Shown here piece by piece: positions 53,581 to 62,990 of a DNA stretch of 64,000 bases. The DNA is from Anaerolineae bacterium. Lineage in GTDB: Bacteria; Chloroflexota; Anaerolineae; Aggregatilineales; Phototrophicaceae. The number at the start of each line of letters is the position of its first letter. The first letter of the stretch is position 1. A model generated the notes under the pieces. That model had not been told where the DNA came from. It worked only from the letters and a program-made list of their open reading frames with translations, and did no database searches. The position numbers and the translations under genes were made by a program. The stretch spans positions 1-64,000 of the forward strand of contig JAJEFB010000029.1 in NCBI GenBank assembly GCA_022820665.1, given 5' to 3'.

Positions 53581-54681
53581 TCATTTCAGACGTCCGTATT
53601 GACGCATTAAGTCCTGAAGTTGGTCATGCGGCAAGGCGCGCAAGGTGTTCCCGTCTCTGCCGACTGTGGTTTGCGCGGCAACTAGCGCGTTGTACACGGA
53701 TTCTTCGACACACTCGACCACCGCGCGAAACAACTGATCGATCAGCGTTCCCGCGAGGAAGGGCGCTTCTTCGTTTATCGCGCGGGCTTCGCTGACAAGT
53801 TCTGTGGCTCCATGGGCGCGGCGGTTACAGGTCGAGAAGGCGATAACGAAGTCGCCGCTGCCACTTTGGCAGATGGTTCCGGTACGCCCGAGCCCGAATG
53901 CCGCGCGTTTTGCCACCCGCTCAAGTTGTCGGGCGTCGAGTGGCGCGTCGGTGGCGATGACGATCATCACCGAGCCCGGCGGCGAATCAAAATTGTCTTC
54001 GGGGATGTGTTGCCCGACTGGCACTCCCAGCATTTGTAATTCATGACGCTGGCCGAAGTTGGTCTGCAGCAGCGCGGCGACTGTATAGGCGCCGTCGATC
54101 ACGAGGCGCGAGGCTGTGCCGATTCCGCCTTTGAAGCCGTAGCAGAGTGTCCCGGCGCCCGCTCCTACACAGCCTTCAGCTACGGGGCCCGCGCTGGCGC
54201 CGTCGATTGCGCGCAGCACGTCAGCCTCGCCGATATGCCGTCCTTGACCATCGTTGAGGAAATTATCGTTGCATTCCCCAACAACCGGGCTGACATTGCT
54301 CGTTGTGATCGCAATGTCGGGATTCTCCCTGATCGAGTAGCTGAGGACTGCGTCCCAGACCTTGCCTACATTGAGCGTATTGGTCAGGCAGATGGGCGTT
54401 TCAATGACGCCAAGATCGCGGATCTGCTCAAAGCCGGTTGCCTTGCCGTAGCCATTGATGGTGTAGACCGCGGCCGGTGCCTTCTCGCGAAACACATTGC
54501 CGGAGTGGGGTAGAATGGCAGTGAGGCCGGTGCGGATCGGTCCCAAGCCCGGAACCAGCTTTCCTTCGCCTTCATTTCTTGTGACTTGCCCGACGCGGAT
54601 GCCGGGAACGTCGGTAATCCCGTTGAGCGGACCCGTAGGGAGGTGGTTTGCTATTGGAACAAGGTCGCGAAATCTCGTCAT
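53581..54681 (-). CDS. P1-family aminopeptidase (DmpA/BapA-like)
   Basis: Self-processing N-terminal nucleophile hydrolase of the DmpA family, which removes N-terminal or beta-amino-acid residues. The 366-aa protein opens with NGITDVPGIRVGQVT and has ILPHSGNVFREKAPAAVYTINGYGKATG, the GCVGAGAGTLCYGFKGGIG glycine-rich block, and SPPGSVMIVIATDAPL, where Gly-Ser (about residue 238-239) is the expected autocleavage site, leaving Ser as nucleophile. It follows the arginase-fold gene by 9 nt and probably shares its transcript. Physiological substrate unknown. Confidence 0.92.
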   Translation of the reverse strand: MTRFRDLVPIANHLPTGPLNGITDVPGIRVGQVTRNEGEGKLVPGLGPIRTGLTAILPHSGNVFREKAPAAVYTINGYGKATGFEQIRDLGVIETPICLTNTLNVGKVWDAVLSYSIRENPDIAITTSNVSPVVGECNDNFLNDGQGRHIGEADVLRAIDGASAGPVAEGCVGAGAGTLCYGFKGGIGTASRLVIDGAYTVAALLQTNFGQRHELQMLGVPVGQHIPEDNFDSPPGSVMIVIATDAPLDARQLERVAKRAAFGLGRTGTICQSGSGDFVIAFSTCNRRAHGATELVSEARAINEEAPFLAGTLIDQLFRAVVECVEESVYNALVAAQTTVGRDGNTLRALPHDQLQDLMRQYGRLK

Positions 54682-54690
54682 AGGTCACGA

Positions 54691-55470
54691 TCACCGCAGG
54701 GCTCGAATGAGGGACAGCGTGGCTGCAAGCGCGCGATCACCCCCCTTTAGCGTTCCGTTCCACAGGCTGAAGAGAATGCCCACGGTTTCGCTTTTGGCTA
54801 AAATCTGCCGCAGCGAAGCGATGCTTTCCTCCAGCGAAGGTCCGTCCGGTTCGGGATAACTCATAGCGGGCATGTCTTCACAGTCGACGACATCGGTATC
54901 GAAGTGGATGTATAGCGGCTTTTGGGGCAGAGTAGCTTGATTGAGCGCATCCAAGGTCTCGAAAATCGTCACTTGGCTTGCGCGCAGCATGGTCTCTTCT
55001 TCGGGATCGAGATTGCGCACATCGCTAACAATCACATTGGACTCGGCGATGGGCTCCAGGTCGATGCCCCGCATCAGATGTTGATTGCCGCGCCCGACCA
55101 GCGCCGCCAGAGGCATGCCGCCGAGGAACCCGCTGGGCGTCGTTTCCGGCGTATTGAAGTCGCCATGCGAATCATACCAGAGGACGGCGGGCGCGCGTCT
55201 TTCCAGACCCTTGACCATGCCCAGGCAACTCGTGCAGTCGTTGGCGAATACGACCGGGACCTTGTCCGGAAAAGCCTTGATGGTATCCGCGAGCGCGCGA
55301 TTGACAGCCACAACCGGGTCGTCAGAGGCTTGAAAATCGGGCTGAATGTCCACCCAATCCGCGTCCAATTCATCAGCGACGCCCGCCGCGCGCAGCGCTT
55401 GAACTTCAGTGCGATCGTGTCTCTTTTCGCCCAGATAGTAGGGCACGCCGATACAGATGTAGTTCGACAT
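54691..55470 (-). CDS. Arginase/agmatinase-fold protein with altered metal site
   Basis: Ureohydrolase-fold protein of 259 aa. Metal-site motifs are mostly intact: WYDSHGDFN (DxHxD) near 98 and HFDTDVVD (DxD) near 189. The first motif, normally GGDHS, reads ANDCTS near 76, so the usual His ligand is Cys. The C-terminal acidic residue near DPE/EPDGPS differs from classical enzymes. It may still bind two metals with changed affinity, or use another substrate. It lies 10 nt after the LysM gene and 9 nt before the P1 peptidase, one apparent operon. Calling it agmatinase would be unsafe. Confidence 0.8.
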   Translation of the reverse strand: MSNYICIGVPYYLGEKRHDRTEVQALRAAGVADELDADWVDIQPDFQASDDPVVAVNRALADTIKAFPDKVPVVFANDCTSCLGMVKGLERRAPAVLWYDSHGDFNTPETTPSGFLGGMPLAALVGRGNQHLMRGIDLEPIAESNVIVSDVRNLDPEEETMLRASQVTIFETLDALNQATLPQKPLYIHFDTDVVDCEDMPAMSYPEPDGPSLEESIASLRQILAKSETVGILFSLWNGTLKGGDRALAATLSLIRALR

Positions 55471-55480
55471 TGCACCGCTC

Positions 55481-56473
55481 CTATTGAATAATCAAAACTT
55501 GCCCAACATATATGAGGTTGGGATTTAGCAGGCCATTGGCGGCGGCAATATCCCACATGTCGCGCCCGTACAGGTTTGCGATGCTCGCGAGAGTCTCGCC
55601 GCGACGCACAACGTGACTCTGCGCATCAGCCGGCAGGTCACGGGATTGCTGTCCGCTCAAGCCCGTCGCCAGCGGGAGTACGATGATCTCGCCGGCGTAC
55701 AAGCGGCTTTCGCCCCGTAGATTGTTCAAGTCCATGAGGTCTTGCAAAGGCAGGGCGTAGTGCTGCGCCAAGCCTTCGATCGTGTCGCCCGGCTGAACGA
55801 CTCGTATGCGATAAAGCAATTTAGGAAAAGCCCGCACGGGCGTCGGAACAACGGCTGGCTCAGTTGTGGACACCGGTATCGCAGCCGCAGCATCGGGAGT
55901 CGCTGTAGCGGCGGCTTGATCCTCAAATGCAGGCGCTTTAAGAACTTGGCCGGCGTAGATCAGGTTTGGATTGGCGAGATTGTTGACCGTTGCCAGCGTC
56001 TGCCAATCCAGCCCATAGCGCTGGGCGATCCGGTTTAGCGTTTCGCCCGGCTGAACGACATGGCTGCCCTCGAAAGTATCCAGCGCGCCTTCCGGCAGAT
56101 AGAGCGTTTGTCCTGGAATGAGATGGTTCTCTTGTTGGATATTGTTCACTGTCATCAAGTCAGCTACCGTGACGCCATAACGAGCGGCAATTGACCGAAT
56201 GCTATCGTCCGGTCCCACTTGATGGCTGATCAGTTGGATCTCTGGCGCGGGAACGCGCAGTATCTGCCCACGGGCAAGAAACTCGTCTTCGCTCAGATTG
56301 TTGCGATCCAGCAGCGCCGCTACCGACACTTGAAAATGCGCCGCGATTGATTCGAAGCTGTCGCCCGTTTGGACCGTGTACCATTCATCGTCAGCTGACG
56401 CGCTGAAAACGCTCCAAAGCAGAACAGCGGTTGTTATTGCAAGGCAGCAGATCTTTCGAGGCAAAGCGCGCAT
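55481..56473 (-). CDS. Secreted five-LysM protein
   Basis: The 330-aa protein has a signal peptide (MRALPRKICCLAITTAVLLW, cleaved after SASA) and five LysM domains: about 30-75, 82-128, 134-180, 219-266 and 282-328, with an Ala/Pro/Thr-rich linker between the third and fourth. LysM binds peptidoglycan or N-acetyl sugars. No catalytic domain is attached, so it may act as a wall-binding scaffold. The ATG at 56473 is chosen for its AGAGGA 8 nt upstream; a TTG at 56491 is in frame. It leads an operon with the arginase-fold and P1 peptidase genes. Confidence 0.93.
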   Translation of the reverse strand: MRALPRKICCLAITTAVLLWSVFSASADDEWYTVQTGDSFESIAAHFQVSVAALLDRNNLSEDEFLARGQILRVPAPEIQLISHQVGPDDSIRSIAARYGVTVADLMTVNNIQQENHLIPGQTLYLPEGALDTFEGSHVVQPGETLNRIAQRYGLDWQTLATVNNLANPNLIYAGQVLKAPAFEDQAAATATPDAAAAIPVSTTEPAVVPTPVRAFPKLLYRIRVVQPGDTIEGLAQHYALPLQDLMDLNNLRGESRLYAGEIIVLPLATGLSGQQSRDLPADAQSHVVRRGETLASIANLYGRDMWDIAAANGLLNPNLIYVGQVLIIQ

Positions 56474-56637
56474 GCCCGTGTTCCTCTTCAACCGTATGCA
56501 ACAGGCGAACTGAAATTTGAATTCGCCCGGTTTTGCGCAGCTGCGGCAGCCACAACATATTTGAGATTATAAACCCATGCTGCGATTTGCGCGCGGACCA
56601 TCCCCGGTCGGGCGATGATCGCACTTGCGCGTCGGGG

Positions 56638-57291
56638 CTAGATCCCGCTCAAATGCGTGACAGGCAAGTTGAGGGCGTCCTTAAGGATCTGCCAGTGAAA
56701 TGCCAGAAACTCTCGCAGCAGCGAATAAGGATAGGAATGCGGATGATGAATACGCTTCGCGGGAACGGGGCTGGTATATGCTTCGACTTCGCGCTGAGTA
56801 AACAGCCAGCCGGCGCGCAGCATGTGATAACTGTCGCTGACCAGCACGGCGCTCGTCCAACCGCGTTCCGCCATTAGTCGGCTGCTGAAGAGGGCGTTTT
56901 CCTCGGTGCTGCGGCTATTGTCTTCCAGCAGGATCGCAGATGGCGGCAGGCCTTGATTTCGCAGGATTTCACGGCAGGCATCGGCTTCGCTGCGCGGGAA
57001 AGACTCGGCTTGGCCGCCAGCGCAGATGACGGCTGGGGCGATGCCCCCGCGCCACAGATCTGCGGCTCGCAAGCTGCGGCGGGTAAGCGCCGGTCCCGGT
57101 CTACCGTCAGGGCGCAGACCCGCGCCCAGCGCGATGATGACATCAGCGGGGCGGGTGTTGTCTTGTGTTCCGGCGACGTGAATGGCGGTCAAGAATGCGG
57201 CGAAGTAGATAATTGCGGCTAGCAGACAAAGCAGCATGATTCGCTTGAATGTCTTTCGGGCTTTGGTCTTCTGGCGCGGCGAGTTAGTCAT
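56638..57291 (-). CDS. Membrane DUF218 protein (SanA/ElyC-like)
   Basis: The 217-aa protein has a polar, basic N-tail, one membrane helix (IMLLCLLAAIIYFAAFLTAI, about 18-40), and a DUF218 domain: ADVIIALGAGLRPDGRPGPALTRR, VICAGGQAESFPRSEADACR, the NSRSTEENALFSSRLM block and VLVSDSYHMLRA. Related ElyC/SanA proteins affect envelope integrity, but mechanism is not established. It sits 164 nt before the LysM gene on the same strand, an envelope context. This is the second DUF218 gene in the window (the first is soluble, at 13.9 kb). Confidence 0.88.
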   Translation of the reverse strand: MTNSPRQKTKARKTFKRIMLLCLLAAIIYFAAFLTAIHVAGTQDNTRPADVIIALGAGLRPDGRPGPALTRRSLRAADLWRGGIAPAVICAGGQAESFPRSEADACREILRNQGLPPSAILLEDNSRSTEENALFSSRLMAERGWTSAVLVSDSYHMLRAGWLFTQREVEAYTSPVPAKRIHHPHSYPYSLLREFLAFHWQILKDALNLPVTHLSGI

Positions 57292-57370
57292 TCGCGTTTT
57301 ATCTGCGTTTTCTCCAGCAGGGGCGCAAAATTAGCTTGAAGAAAAGTGATGAGAATGCGGAAATGCTTTT

Positions 57371-57412
57371 TTCAACCCCATCCCCGCCCCTCCCCAATGC
57401 ATTGGGGAAGGG
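57371..57412. repeat. C-rich stretch with 18-bp palindrome
   Basis: A C-rich run (CCCCATCCCCGCCCCTCCCC) leads into the perfect palindrome TCCCCAATGCATTGGGGA (57391-57408). It lies between the DUF218 gene and nrdJ, and resembles dispersed short repeats rather than a terminator; no T-run follows. Confidence 0.5.
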
Positions 57413-57483
57413 TGACTCGTCTTTGAGAAAGGGATTATATATGCGACAAACTTTGAACTACTTAATCGCAATCACCCCAGCGG

Positions 57484-60030
57484 TCAACACTCGCTGTAGC
57501 CGCAAGTGAGGCACCTGCGGCAATTCTCCGCCCGGATCAATGCGATCGTCCCGCATTCGGGGCAGATATCGGCGCCGGAGACCGCGCCGTTGGCGACCAG
57601 ATCGTTGGCGTCGCTCCCTGATGCCTCCTCTTCGTCCATGGGCAAGTCCAGTTGCATGGGCTGATCTTCGGGGAAGAACTCTATCTGCAGGACCCGCGCC
57701 ACGGCATCGGGCAGCGAAAGCACGCGTTTGGGACCAAAACCGATGGGGCGCGCCCCGCCGATATCTTGCAGTTGCTCGATGATTAGCCGGAGCATCTCGC
57801 GCCGGTTCTGTGGAGCGGTGGTGCGCAACTGCAGCGAGATCATTCTGCCCAGACTTTCGGCATCAGCCTGGATGTCCGTGCCAGCCTTGCCGATAGCGAT
57901 GAATACCTCGAAGGGGTTGCCGCGGTCGTCGCGGTTGATAGTGATGTAGGCTTTGCCAAAGGGCGTTTGCGTCTTGACCGTCAATCCCTGGAGACTATCC
58001 GGACGCGGATAGACGCGGTGCGGCGTGGATGCCGGCTCAGCTTCGTCGCCGGATTCCGCCTTGGAGGACGATTTCAAGTCTTCCATCTCGTTCTCGGCTC
58101 GTTCGTCGCCCTTGAGCATCAGTACCTGTTCGTCTCGGCTGCCATCGCGATAGATTGTGCCGCCCTTACAGCCCAGTTCATACATTTTGCGATAGAGATC
58201 GCTGACCTGTTCGACGCTGTACTCATTGGGCACGTTGCAAGTCTTGCTGATGGCGCTGTCAATCCAGCGTTGGAATGCACCCTGCACCTTGACATGCTCT
58301 TCCGGCGAGAGGTCCATGGCGGTGACGAAGTAGTCCGGCAACTCGTTGGCATCGGGATGCGCCTCGTACCAATCCTTGACAATCGGCACCTTTTCTTCGT
58401 GCAAGCCCAGGCGGCTCTTGCGATAGTAAACCCAGGAGAAAAACGGCTCCACGCCTGTCGAGGTATTGACCATGGTGCCAGTGGTGCCGGTTGGCGCTTG
58501 TGTGAGCAGGGTGACATTGCGGATGCCGTCGCGACGGACTTTCTGACGCAGATTCTCCGGCATTGCCTGCATATAGCCGCTTTCGATGAACTTCTCGGCA
58601 TCGAATTGGGCGAATGCGCCTTTCTCCAGCGCCAAATCGCTCGATGTTTCATAGGCGGCGATGGCTATCGTCTTGTAGATTTGGTCGATCAATTCCACCG
58701 ACTCGTCGCTGCCGTAACGAACGCCGAGCTTCAGCATCAGTTCGGCGATGCCCATTGTTCCCAAGCCAACGCGCCGTTCAGCCATTTGCACACGCTCGTT
58801 TTCTTCAAAGAAGTAGGGCGTCGTGTCGATGACATTGTCCAGGAAGCGCGTCGAATACGCGACTGTCTTGCGCAAATCTTCCCAGGCGACATCGCGATTG
58901 TTTTCGTCGTAGAAGCGCGACAAGTTGATCGCGCCCAGATTACAAACTGAAAAAGCGCCCAGCGGCTGTTCGCCACAGGGATTGGTCGAAATCAGCGGAT
59001 TGAAATACCAACTGTTCGCCATCTTGTTGCTGCGCTCGTTAAACCAAACCCCCGGTTCCGCGCTGGCCCAGGCGCTCTTGACGATGGCATGCCAGAGATC
59101 GCGCGCTTTTACTGTTTTGTATTGAATGACCTTGCGCCCGGACGCGACCCAGGTGTTGAGGTCGCCGTCCCAAAACGCGTCGTAATCGGGATCGCGCGTG
59201 TCTGGGAAAATCAAGTGCCAGTCGTCGTCCGCGGCAACGGCTTCCATTAAGCGGTCGGAGACGCCGACGCTGATATTGGCGTTGGTGATCTGGCCCGCTT
59301 GACGTTTGCTGTTGATAAAATTGAAGATATCGGGATGCCAGTCGTTGAGGATGAGCATCAGCGCGCCGCGCCGGCTGCCACCTTGCTCAATGAGTCCGGT
59401 GACAAAGCTGTACAAGGCGCCCCAGGACACCGCGCCGCTGGAACGTCCGTTAACGCCCTTGACATAAGAGTGGCGGGGACGCAAGGTCGACAAATTGATG
59501 CCGACGCCGCCGCCCCGCGACATGATCTCGGTCATTTGGGTCAGCGTCGTCATGATCCCTTCGCGAGAATCGTCAGGCGACGGGATCACATAACAATTGT
59601 AATAAGTCAGATCTTGATCAGTGCCAGCCGCTGTGAGGATACGGCCGCCGGGCACGAACTTCCAGTCGTCCAGCAACCAGCGGAATTTCTCTGACCATTC
59701 ATCCTGCTTGGCAGAGGTCGCTTCTGTCGCGGCGACGCCGCGCGCCACCCGGTCCATCATCTGCGCCGGTTCGGTCTCGATCGGTTTATCGACGTGTTCC
59801 AGGTCGCGCGCCACCACCTCGCCATCGAGCAGGGTGACAGTCACTTGCGGCAGGTTTATCTTGGTGACCGTACCAATCTCTCGTTGGCCGGTTTTGGCGT
59901 TGATGACCACAATCACCTTGTCGCCGATGCTCAGGGTACTGCGGGTCATATCTTTCTGCGCGTAACGATCCAGGAATATCTTGTATCCAAGTTCGTGCAA
60001 GGCGCTTCGTGTGGCGTGAGTCTGGACCAT
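57484..60030 (-). CDS. nrdJ: Class II (B12-dependent) ribonucleotide reductase
   Basis: Reduces ribonucleotides using adenosylcobalamin, independent of oxygen. The 848-aa protein has YNCYVIPSPDDS (first redox Cys), GGGVGINLSTLRPR, NPCGEQPLG (central thiyl Cys), NVTLLTQAPTGTTG, and a C-terminal zinc-ribbon-like CPECG...CRRCLTCGYSEC. An unusual feature is an insert of about 45-50 residues near 34-83 (IGDKVIVVINAKTGQREIG...) between the N-terminal helix and the MMDRVARGVA segment, with a compact beta-domain look. It lies downstream of ftsZ on the same strand, separated by a terminator. Confidence 0.95.
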   Translation of the reverse strand: MVQTHATRSALHELGYKIFLDRYAQKDMTRSTLSIGDKVIVVINAKTGQREIGTVTKINLPQVTVTLLDGEVVARDLEHVDKPIETEPAQMMDRVARGVAATEATSAKQDEWSEKFRWLLDDWKFVPGGRILTAAGTDQDLTYYNCYVIPSPDDSREGIMTTLTQMTEIMSRGGGVGINLSTLRPRHSYVKGVNGRSSGAVSWGALYSFVTGLIEQGGSRRGALMLILNDWHPDIFNFINSKRQAGQITNANISVGVSDRLMEAVAADDDWHLIFPDTRDPDYDAFWDGDLNTWVASGRKVIQYKTVKARDLWHAIVKSAWASAEPGVWFNERSNKMANSWYFNPLISTNPCGEQPLGAFSVCNLGAINLSRFYDENNRDVAWEDLRKTVAYSTRFLDNVIDTTPYFFEENERVQMAERRVGLGTMGIAELMLKLGVRYGSDESVELIDQIYKTIAIAAYETSSDLALEKGAFAQFDAEKFIESGYMQAMPENLRQKVRRDGIRNVTLLTQAPTGTTGTMVNTSTGVEPFFSWVYYRKSRLGLHEEKVPIVKDWYEAHPDANELPDYFVTAMDLSPEEHVKVQGAFQRWIDSAISKTCNVPNEYSVEQVSDLYRKMYELGCKGGTIYRDGSRDEQVLMLKGDERAENEMEDLKSSSKAESGDEAEPASTPHRVYPRPDSLQGLTVKTQTPFGKAYITINRDDRGNPFEVFIAIGKAGTDIQADAESLGRMISLQLRTTAPQNRREMLRLIIEQLQDIGGARPIGFGPKRVLSLPDAVARVLQIEFFPEDQPMQLDLPMDEEEASGSDANDLVANGAVSGADICPECGTIALIRAENCRRCLTCGYSEC

Positions 60031-60328
60031 AAGGAGGCAATCCTGTCAATTGTGCCGTATTCAAACGACAAAAAATATGAGGATTTTACGATTTCGAAAG
60101 CAAATCTTCGAGGCGCATATTAAGCTGATTTCAAGCGAAGATTCTGGTTACAATCTTAGAAAGATTGACTTCTCTTTTATAACATTGTATCCACTTATTG
60201 ACTATTGATTTGTATCGTAATTTACTTAGTAATATTAGAATCGGAAATACAAGCTATCCTTGAAATTCGCAAAGTTCAATGCCAATAGCGTTTGTCAAGT
60301 TTACCAATTCAAACTTTTTGTTTTAGAA
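60031..60328. other. AT-rich gene-free stretch upstream of nrdJ
   Basis: No gene or recognisable cobalamin riboswitch (the B12-box motif is not seen). It is clearly AT-rich relative to its surroundings and probably holds the nrdJ promoter, but no clear -35/-10 pair was found. Confidence 0.4.
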
Positions 60329-60361
60329 TCAAAAAGCGGACTATAAAAAGCCCGCTTTTGT
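60329..60361 (-). terminator. Predicted terminator after ftsZ
   Basis: On the minus strand CAAAAGCGGGC pairs with GTCCGCTTTTTG around a short loop ending in a T-run. It directly follows ftsZ (stop at 60383) and would end the dcw transcript before nrdJ. Confidence 0.75.
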
Positions 60362-60382
60362 CTCGTTTTGATTGCGGTGTAC

Positions 60383-61615
60383 TTACTCTCGGCGATTCCG
60401 CTTGCGCAAGAAGGCCGGCAAATCGGTGTTTTTCGGATCGATATTCTCGTAAGTGCGCGGATCTTCCTGCGGCGATGACGCCGGACCCATCTGTTGGCGC
60501 TGGAAAGATGATCCGCCGCCACTGGACATCGACTCTCCAGGCGACGGCGCCTCGATTTCAACATCCTCGTATATGGGGCGCTGCACCGGCGTTGGATGGG
60601 GCACCGGGGTCGGTTGGCGGATCGGCAGTGTGCCCGCTTCTTTCATGCTGGCTTCGAGCCGGCTCCGCTCAAACCCGGTCGCGATTACGGTGATGTGGAC
60701 CTCATCGCCCATACTTTCGTCAATGTGGGCGCCAAAGATCAGGTTACATTCGGGATGGGCGCTGTCCTTGATAATGGCCGCCGCTTCATTGACCTCGAAT
60801 AACGTCAAGTCGCTGCCGCCGGTGATCGAGAACAGGATGCCTCGCGCGCCGTCGATGGTAACGTCCAGCAAGCCGCTGGTGATCGCCTGCTCTGCGGCTG
60901 CGCGAGCCCGATCGTCGCCGGCCGCGCGCCCCACTGCCATCAGCGCCGCGCCGCCTTCGGACATAATCGTGCGGACATCGGCAAAATCGAGATTTATCAA
61001 GCCGGGCACGGTGATCAACTCGGATATGCCCTGGATGCCTTGACGCAAAACATCATCGGCTAGCGAGAAGGCTTGCTGCAGGGTGGAGCGCTTGTCCGCC
61101 ATCTGCAGAAGGCGATCGTTCGGGATAACGATCAGGGTATCTACTTGGCTCTTCAAGCCTTCAATGCCCGTTTTGGCAAGCTGCGCGCGGCGCGTTCCTT
61201 CAAAGGTAAAGGGACGGGTCACGACGCCGATGGTCAAAGCGCCCAACTCTTTGGCGATCTGCGCGATGACCGGTGAAGCCCCGGTGCCGGTGCCGCCGCC
61301 CATACCGCAGGCAACAAAGATCATATCGGAACCGCGCAAAACCTCGAGCAGGTCTTCCGAACTCTCTTCAGCCGCTTTTCGTCCGATCTCTGGATTGCCG
61401 CCGGCGCCCAGTCCGCGCGTCAATTTGTCCCCAATTCGCACACGCGTTTTGGCTTTGGAAAGCATCAAGGCCTGGTTGTCCGTGTTGACCGCGATGAATT
61501 CGACGCCCCCAAGACCCTCGTTGATCATGCGATTCACGGCGTTACCGCCGCCACCGCCGACACCAACGACTTTTATCTGTGCGAAATTTTCACCCGTTAT
61601 AAGATCGTTGACCAT
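60383..61615 (-). CDS. ftsZ: Cell division protein FtsZ
   Basis: Tubulin-like GTPase forming the division ring. The 410-aa protein has the N-terminal [11 protein letters not shown], the tubulin signature [11 protein letters not shown] near 105, [14 protein letters not shown] near 270, a flexible Pro-rich linker and the C-terminal peptide DLPAFLRKR used by FtsA and other partners. ATG at 61615 follows AAAGGAAAG. Last gene of the murB-ftsQ-ftsA-ftsZ cluster; a terminator follows. Confidence 0.98.
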   Translation of the reverse strand: MVNDLITGENFAQIKVVGVGGGGGNAVNRMINEGLGGVEFIAVNTDNQALMLSKAKTRVRIGDKLTRGLGAGGNPEIGRKAAEESSEDLLEVLRGSDMIFVACGMGGGTGTGASPVIAQIAKELGALTIGVVTRPFTFEGTRRAQLAKTGIEGLKSQVDTLIVIPNDRLLQMADKRSTLQQAFSLADDVLRQGIQGISELITVPGLINLDFADVRTIMSEGGAALMAVGRAAGDDRARAAAEQAITSGLLDVTIDGARGILFSITGGSDLTLFEVNEAAAIIKDSAHPECNLIFGAHIDESMGDEVHITVIATGFERSRLEASMKEAGTLPIRQPTPVPHPTPVQRPIYEDVEIEAPSPGESMSSGGGSSFQRQQMGPASSPQEDPRTYENIDPKNTDLPAFLRKRNRRE

Positions 61616-61748
61616 TGTGACTTTCCTTTGAAATCAACGCGTTTACGCAACGCAAATGCCAGATTACTGCCATTAATTGTACGCCCATTTATAACGGGCG
61701 CAAATCGAATTTGAAGCAATAATTAAAATAAAATGTAACGATGTTTTC

Positions 61749-62984
61749 TTAGTCGTCCTGGGGCAAAAAACGACGCAAAAAGTCGTTCATTACCCGTCCC
61801 CAGCGAGACACCGGCAAGCCAACATTATCGTTGGTTTCCGGCTCCGTCATGCTGTCCATTTCCAAGCCCAGACGCAGCAAACCAACACTGGTGCTGTAGG
61901 AGGGATTCTTGAGCGTGTCGGCGATACCGGTGATGTTCTCCGGTTGCGCCAAACGAACCGGTACGTTGAGTATGCGCGAGGCGAGTTCCCGGTAGCCCGG
62001 GAGTTGCGAACTGCCACCAGTGATCACGGCTCCGGCTCGTAATAGGCCCGCATAACCGGAGCGTTTGATCTCTTTTTCAGCCAAATCAAAGATCTCTTCA
62101 AATCGCGCTTCGATTACCATTGCCAGGTCGCGGCGCTTCACCTGCAATATGTCGCCGCCGAAGGGCTCCACCGGGAAGACTTCGCTTTCTTCTACAGCAT
62201 CCATATCCGCGTGGCCTCTTTGCATCTTTACTTGCTCCGCCAGCTCGAAAGGCACGCGCATCCAGTAAGTGATGTCTTGCGTGACGTGATTGCCGCCGAC
62301 GGGAATGATGGCTGTATGCCAAACCGTGCCGTCAATGAAGATCGCGAGATCGGTAGTGCCGCCTCCAATGTCGATGATCACTGCGCCCATATCGCGTTCG
62401 TGGCTTGTCAGCACGGCATCGCCCGCCGCCAGGGGATTCAGGATGAAACGATCGACCAGAACGCCCGCTGTTTCCACGGCGTCTTCCAGGTTGGCCAGAC
62501 TCGTGGTGGAAGCGGTAATGATATGCGCGTCAACCTCGAGGCGGAAGCAATGCATGCCGATCGGGCTGCGAATCCCTTCCTGGCCATCCAGCGTGTAACT
62601 GCGCGGAACCACGTGCAGCACTTCGCGATTGTGCGGAATGGCGATTCCCCGCGCAACCGCCATTGCCTTTTCAAGATCTTCCGCCTGTACGCTACGGGGA
62701 CCGACGATTGTGGTGATGCCGCGGCTGGTCAGCGAGGAAATATGACTGCCCGCTACGCTGACAAAAGCGCGGTTGATATCGTAACCGCTCGACTTTTCCG
62801 CTTTGCGAATGGACTTGCCGATCGCCGCGGACAAGGCGTTAACATCGTTGACCACGCCCTTCTTCATGCCGGCGCTCGGTTCAATACCCAATCCGACGAC
62901 GTAGATATCCTCTGGGCGCACTTCGCCGACCATCGTACAGATCTTGTGTGTACCTACATCAATTCCTACTACCAGGTCACCCAT
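61749..62984 (-). CDS. ftsA: Cell division protein FtsA
   Basis: Actin-like tether for FtsZ. The 411-aa ATPase fold has GIDVGTHKICTMVGE at the start, VIIDIGGGTTDLAIF near 200, ITGGSSQLPG near 320, and a C-terminal amphipathic helix (SRWGRVMNDFLRRFLP) that should bind the membrane. The ATG at 62984 lies 6 nt after the ftsQ stop. Standard family length and order support an operon. Confidence 0.97.
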   Translation of the reverse strand: MGDLVVGIDVGTHKICTMVGEVRPEDIYVVGLGIEPSAGMKKGVVNDVNALSAAIGKSIRKAEKSSGYDINRAFVSVAGSHISSLTSRGITTIVGPRSVQAEDLEKAMAVARGIAIPHNREVLHVVPRSYTLDGQEGIRSPIGMHCFRLEVDAHIITASTTSLANLEDAVETAGVLVDRFILNPLAAGDAVLTSHERDMGAVIIDIGGGTTDLAIFIDGTVWHTAIIPVGGNHVTQDITYWMRVPFELAEQVKMQRGHADMDAVEESEVFPVEPFGGDILQVKRRDLAMVIEARFEEIFDLAEKEIKRSGYAGLLRAGAVITGGSSQLPGYRELASRILNVPVRLAQPENITGIADTLKNPSYSTSVGLLRLGLEMDSMTEPETNDNVGLPVSRWGRVMNDFLRRFLPQDD

Positions 62985-62990
62985 AAGGAT

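Noticed and set aside
58119..58652. Long frames overlapping nrdJ and GH13/malQ on alternative frames
   Set aside because: They follow the codon bias of the genuine genes in shifted frames and have no motif of their own.
60031..60328. Cobalamin riboswitch before nrdJ
   Set aside because: No B12-box motif or typical long structured leader was seen; the region is simply AT-rich.
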